A stretch of DNA of 6,747 nucleotides from Candidatus Aminicenantota bacterium (GTDB lineage: Bacteria; Acidobacteriota; Aminicenantia; JAMOAD01): NCBI GenBank assembly GCA_027070475.1, contig JALXDT010000111.1, forward strand, positions 1 through 6,747, given 5' to 3'. The notes under the pieces are model-generated. The model did not search any database, was not told where the DNA came from, and saw nothing but the letters and a program-made list of their open reading frames with translations. Positions 5,696-6,747 of the stretch are shown here, piece by piece. Both the position numbers and the translations under genes were made by a program. The first letter of the stretch is position 1. Each line of letters starts with the position of its first letter.

Positions 5696-6747
5696 ATGAC
5701 AGAAAAGATTGAAGATAAAATTTTTGAGCCTCTTCTTGCTGTAGAAGGGATAGAGAATATAGAGGTGTATGAAGAGCACGATGGTTACAAAGCTCTTAAA
5801 AAAGCTCTTAAAATGAAAAGGGATGAGATCGTGGAAGAGGTTAAAAATTCAAATCTGAGAGGAAGAGGGGGAGCTGGTTTCCCCGCTGGTATGAAGTGGA
5901 GCTTTATGCCTATGGATGATAAGATAGAAAAATATCTTATAGTGAATGCTGATGAGGGAGAACCGGGAACATTTAAGGATAAATATATCTTGAGAAAACT
6001 TCCCCATCTTTTGATTGAGGGAATGGCAATAACAGCCTATGCAATTGGTATTAAAAAAGGATATATTTACATAAGGGGAGAGTATGAGGAGTATGCTCAA
6101 ATTCTTGAAAAAGCAATAGAGGAGGCCAGAAGAAAAAAATATATAGGTAAAAATATTTTAGGTGAAAAGTTCACCTTTAATATTGTTGTTCACAGAGGTG
6201 CCGGAGCATACATATGCGGAGAGGAGACAGCTCTTATTGAATCTCTTGAGGGGAAGAGGGGACATCCGAGACTAAAACCTCCCTTTCCCGCAAATGCAGG
6301 TTTATACGGAAAACCCACCCTTATAAACAATGTGGAAACAATAGCTTCTATTCCTGCAATTATAAAAAACAAAGGATTCTGGTTTGCCTCCCTTGGGAGC
6401 CAGAAAAACGGAGGAACAAGACTTTTCGGAGTATCCGGCAAAGTTAAATCTCCTGGAATTTATGAACTTCCAATGGGAACAAACCTTAAAGATATTATTT
6501 ATAAGTATGCTGGCGGAATTAAAGATGACAAGGAATTAAAAGCTGTTATTCCGGGAGGAATTTCAGCTCCTATTTTAAAAGCTGATGAAATAGATCTACC
6601 CATGGATTTTGATTCTCTGATGAAGGCAGGCTCAATGCTTGGTTCCGGCGCGATTATGGTTTTTGATGAGGATGATTCAATGGTTGAAGTTTTAAGGATA
6701 ATGATAAATTTTTACTATCATGAAAGCTGCGGCCAATGCGCTCCATG
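5696..6747 (+). CDS. nuoF: NuoF, complex I 51-kDa NADH- and FMN-binding subunit, 3' end missing
   Basis: Subunit that binds NADH and FMN and holds 4Fe-4S cluster N3. The frame runs open from the ATG at 5696 to the window end, giving 350 residues of an expected 420-440. Motifs: the Gly-rich FMN/NADH segment GRGGAGFPAGMKW (56-68), NADEGEPGTFKD (84-95), GAGAYICGEETALIESLEG (168-186), INNVET (210-215), and the soluble-ligand-binding SLBB-like region about 243-300. The last residues are ESCGQCAP, with Cys344 and Cys347 the first two N3 ligands. The cut falls in the codon expected for the third Cys. It starts one base after the nuoE stop with only a weak TGGA before it, so coupling with nuoE is likely. 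No frameshift is seen. Confidence 0.97.
   Translation, partial: MTEKIEDKIFEPLLAVEGIENIEVYEEHDGYKALKKALKMKRDEIVEEVKNSNLRGRGGAGFPAGMKWSFMPMDDKIEKYLIVNADEGEPGTFKDKYILRKLPHLLIEGMAITAYAIGIKKGYIYIRGEYEEYAQILEKAIEEARRKKYIGKNILGEKFTFNIVVHRGAGAYICGEETALIESLEGKRGHPRLKPPFPANAGLYGKPTLINNVETIASIPAIIKNKGFWFASLGSQKNGGTRLFGVSGKVKSPGIYELPMGTNLKDIIYKYAGGIKDDKELKAVIPGGISAPILKADEIDLPMDFDSLMKAGSMLGSGAIMVFDEDDSMVEVLRIMINFYYHESCGQCAP

Noticed and set aside
5849..6441. Two minus-strand frames of 83 codons each inside nuoF
   Set aside because: They lie opposite the conserved FMN/NADH-binding segments of NuoF and have no features of their own.

Overview
The window holds two divergently transcribed, tightly packed gene groups around one 161-bp intergenic region (2461-2621). 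The minus-strand group reads right to left: hslV (2460-1924), hslU (1927-539), then a fibronectin-III-type envelope protein starting at 542 and running off the left edge. The plus-strand group is the start of a complex I operon: nuoA, nuoB, nuoC, nuoD, nuoE, and a nuoF cut by the right edge. All eight genes are identifiable. No RNA gene, mobile element, CRISPR array or phage gene is seen.

Organism: a bacterium with AT-rich DNA. Coding strands are purine-rich, with AGA/AGG arginine and ATA isoleucine codons dominant, and the proteins are rich in Lys and Glu. This is often, but not only, seen in thermophiles. The putative lipoprotein begins like the LptM family (Cys-Gly-x-x-Gly-Pro-Leu), which suggests a diderm envelope. 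From memory, the NuoD sequence (GPSHPAMHG, DRLNY, and the C-terminal GSINMIGGETDR) resembles variants in Myxococcota, Acidobacteriota and Bacteroidota more than the E. coli form. The phylum cannot be fixed from this window.

How the genes work together: HslV and HslU form a two-component ATP-dependent protease (HslU unfolds, HslV cuts inside its chamber). The envelope gene is coupled to them by a 4-nt overlap. NuoA-F are parts of NADH:quinone oxidoreductase. NuoE and NuoF take electrons from NADH, NuoB, C and D form the connecting arm and quinone site, and NuoA is the first membrane subunit. NuoG and the remaining membrane subunits would be expected to the right.

Nothing here is an evident new biological system. 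The points most worth a second look are: an apparently leaderless nuoA transcript from a near-consensus promoter; an approximately 42-residue insertion in NuoD; the coupling of hslVU to an LptM-like/FN3 envelope protein with an odd lipobox; and a 12-bp palindrome between the two promoters.
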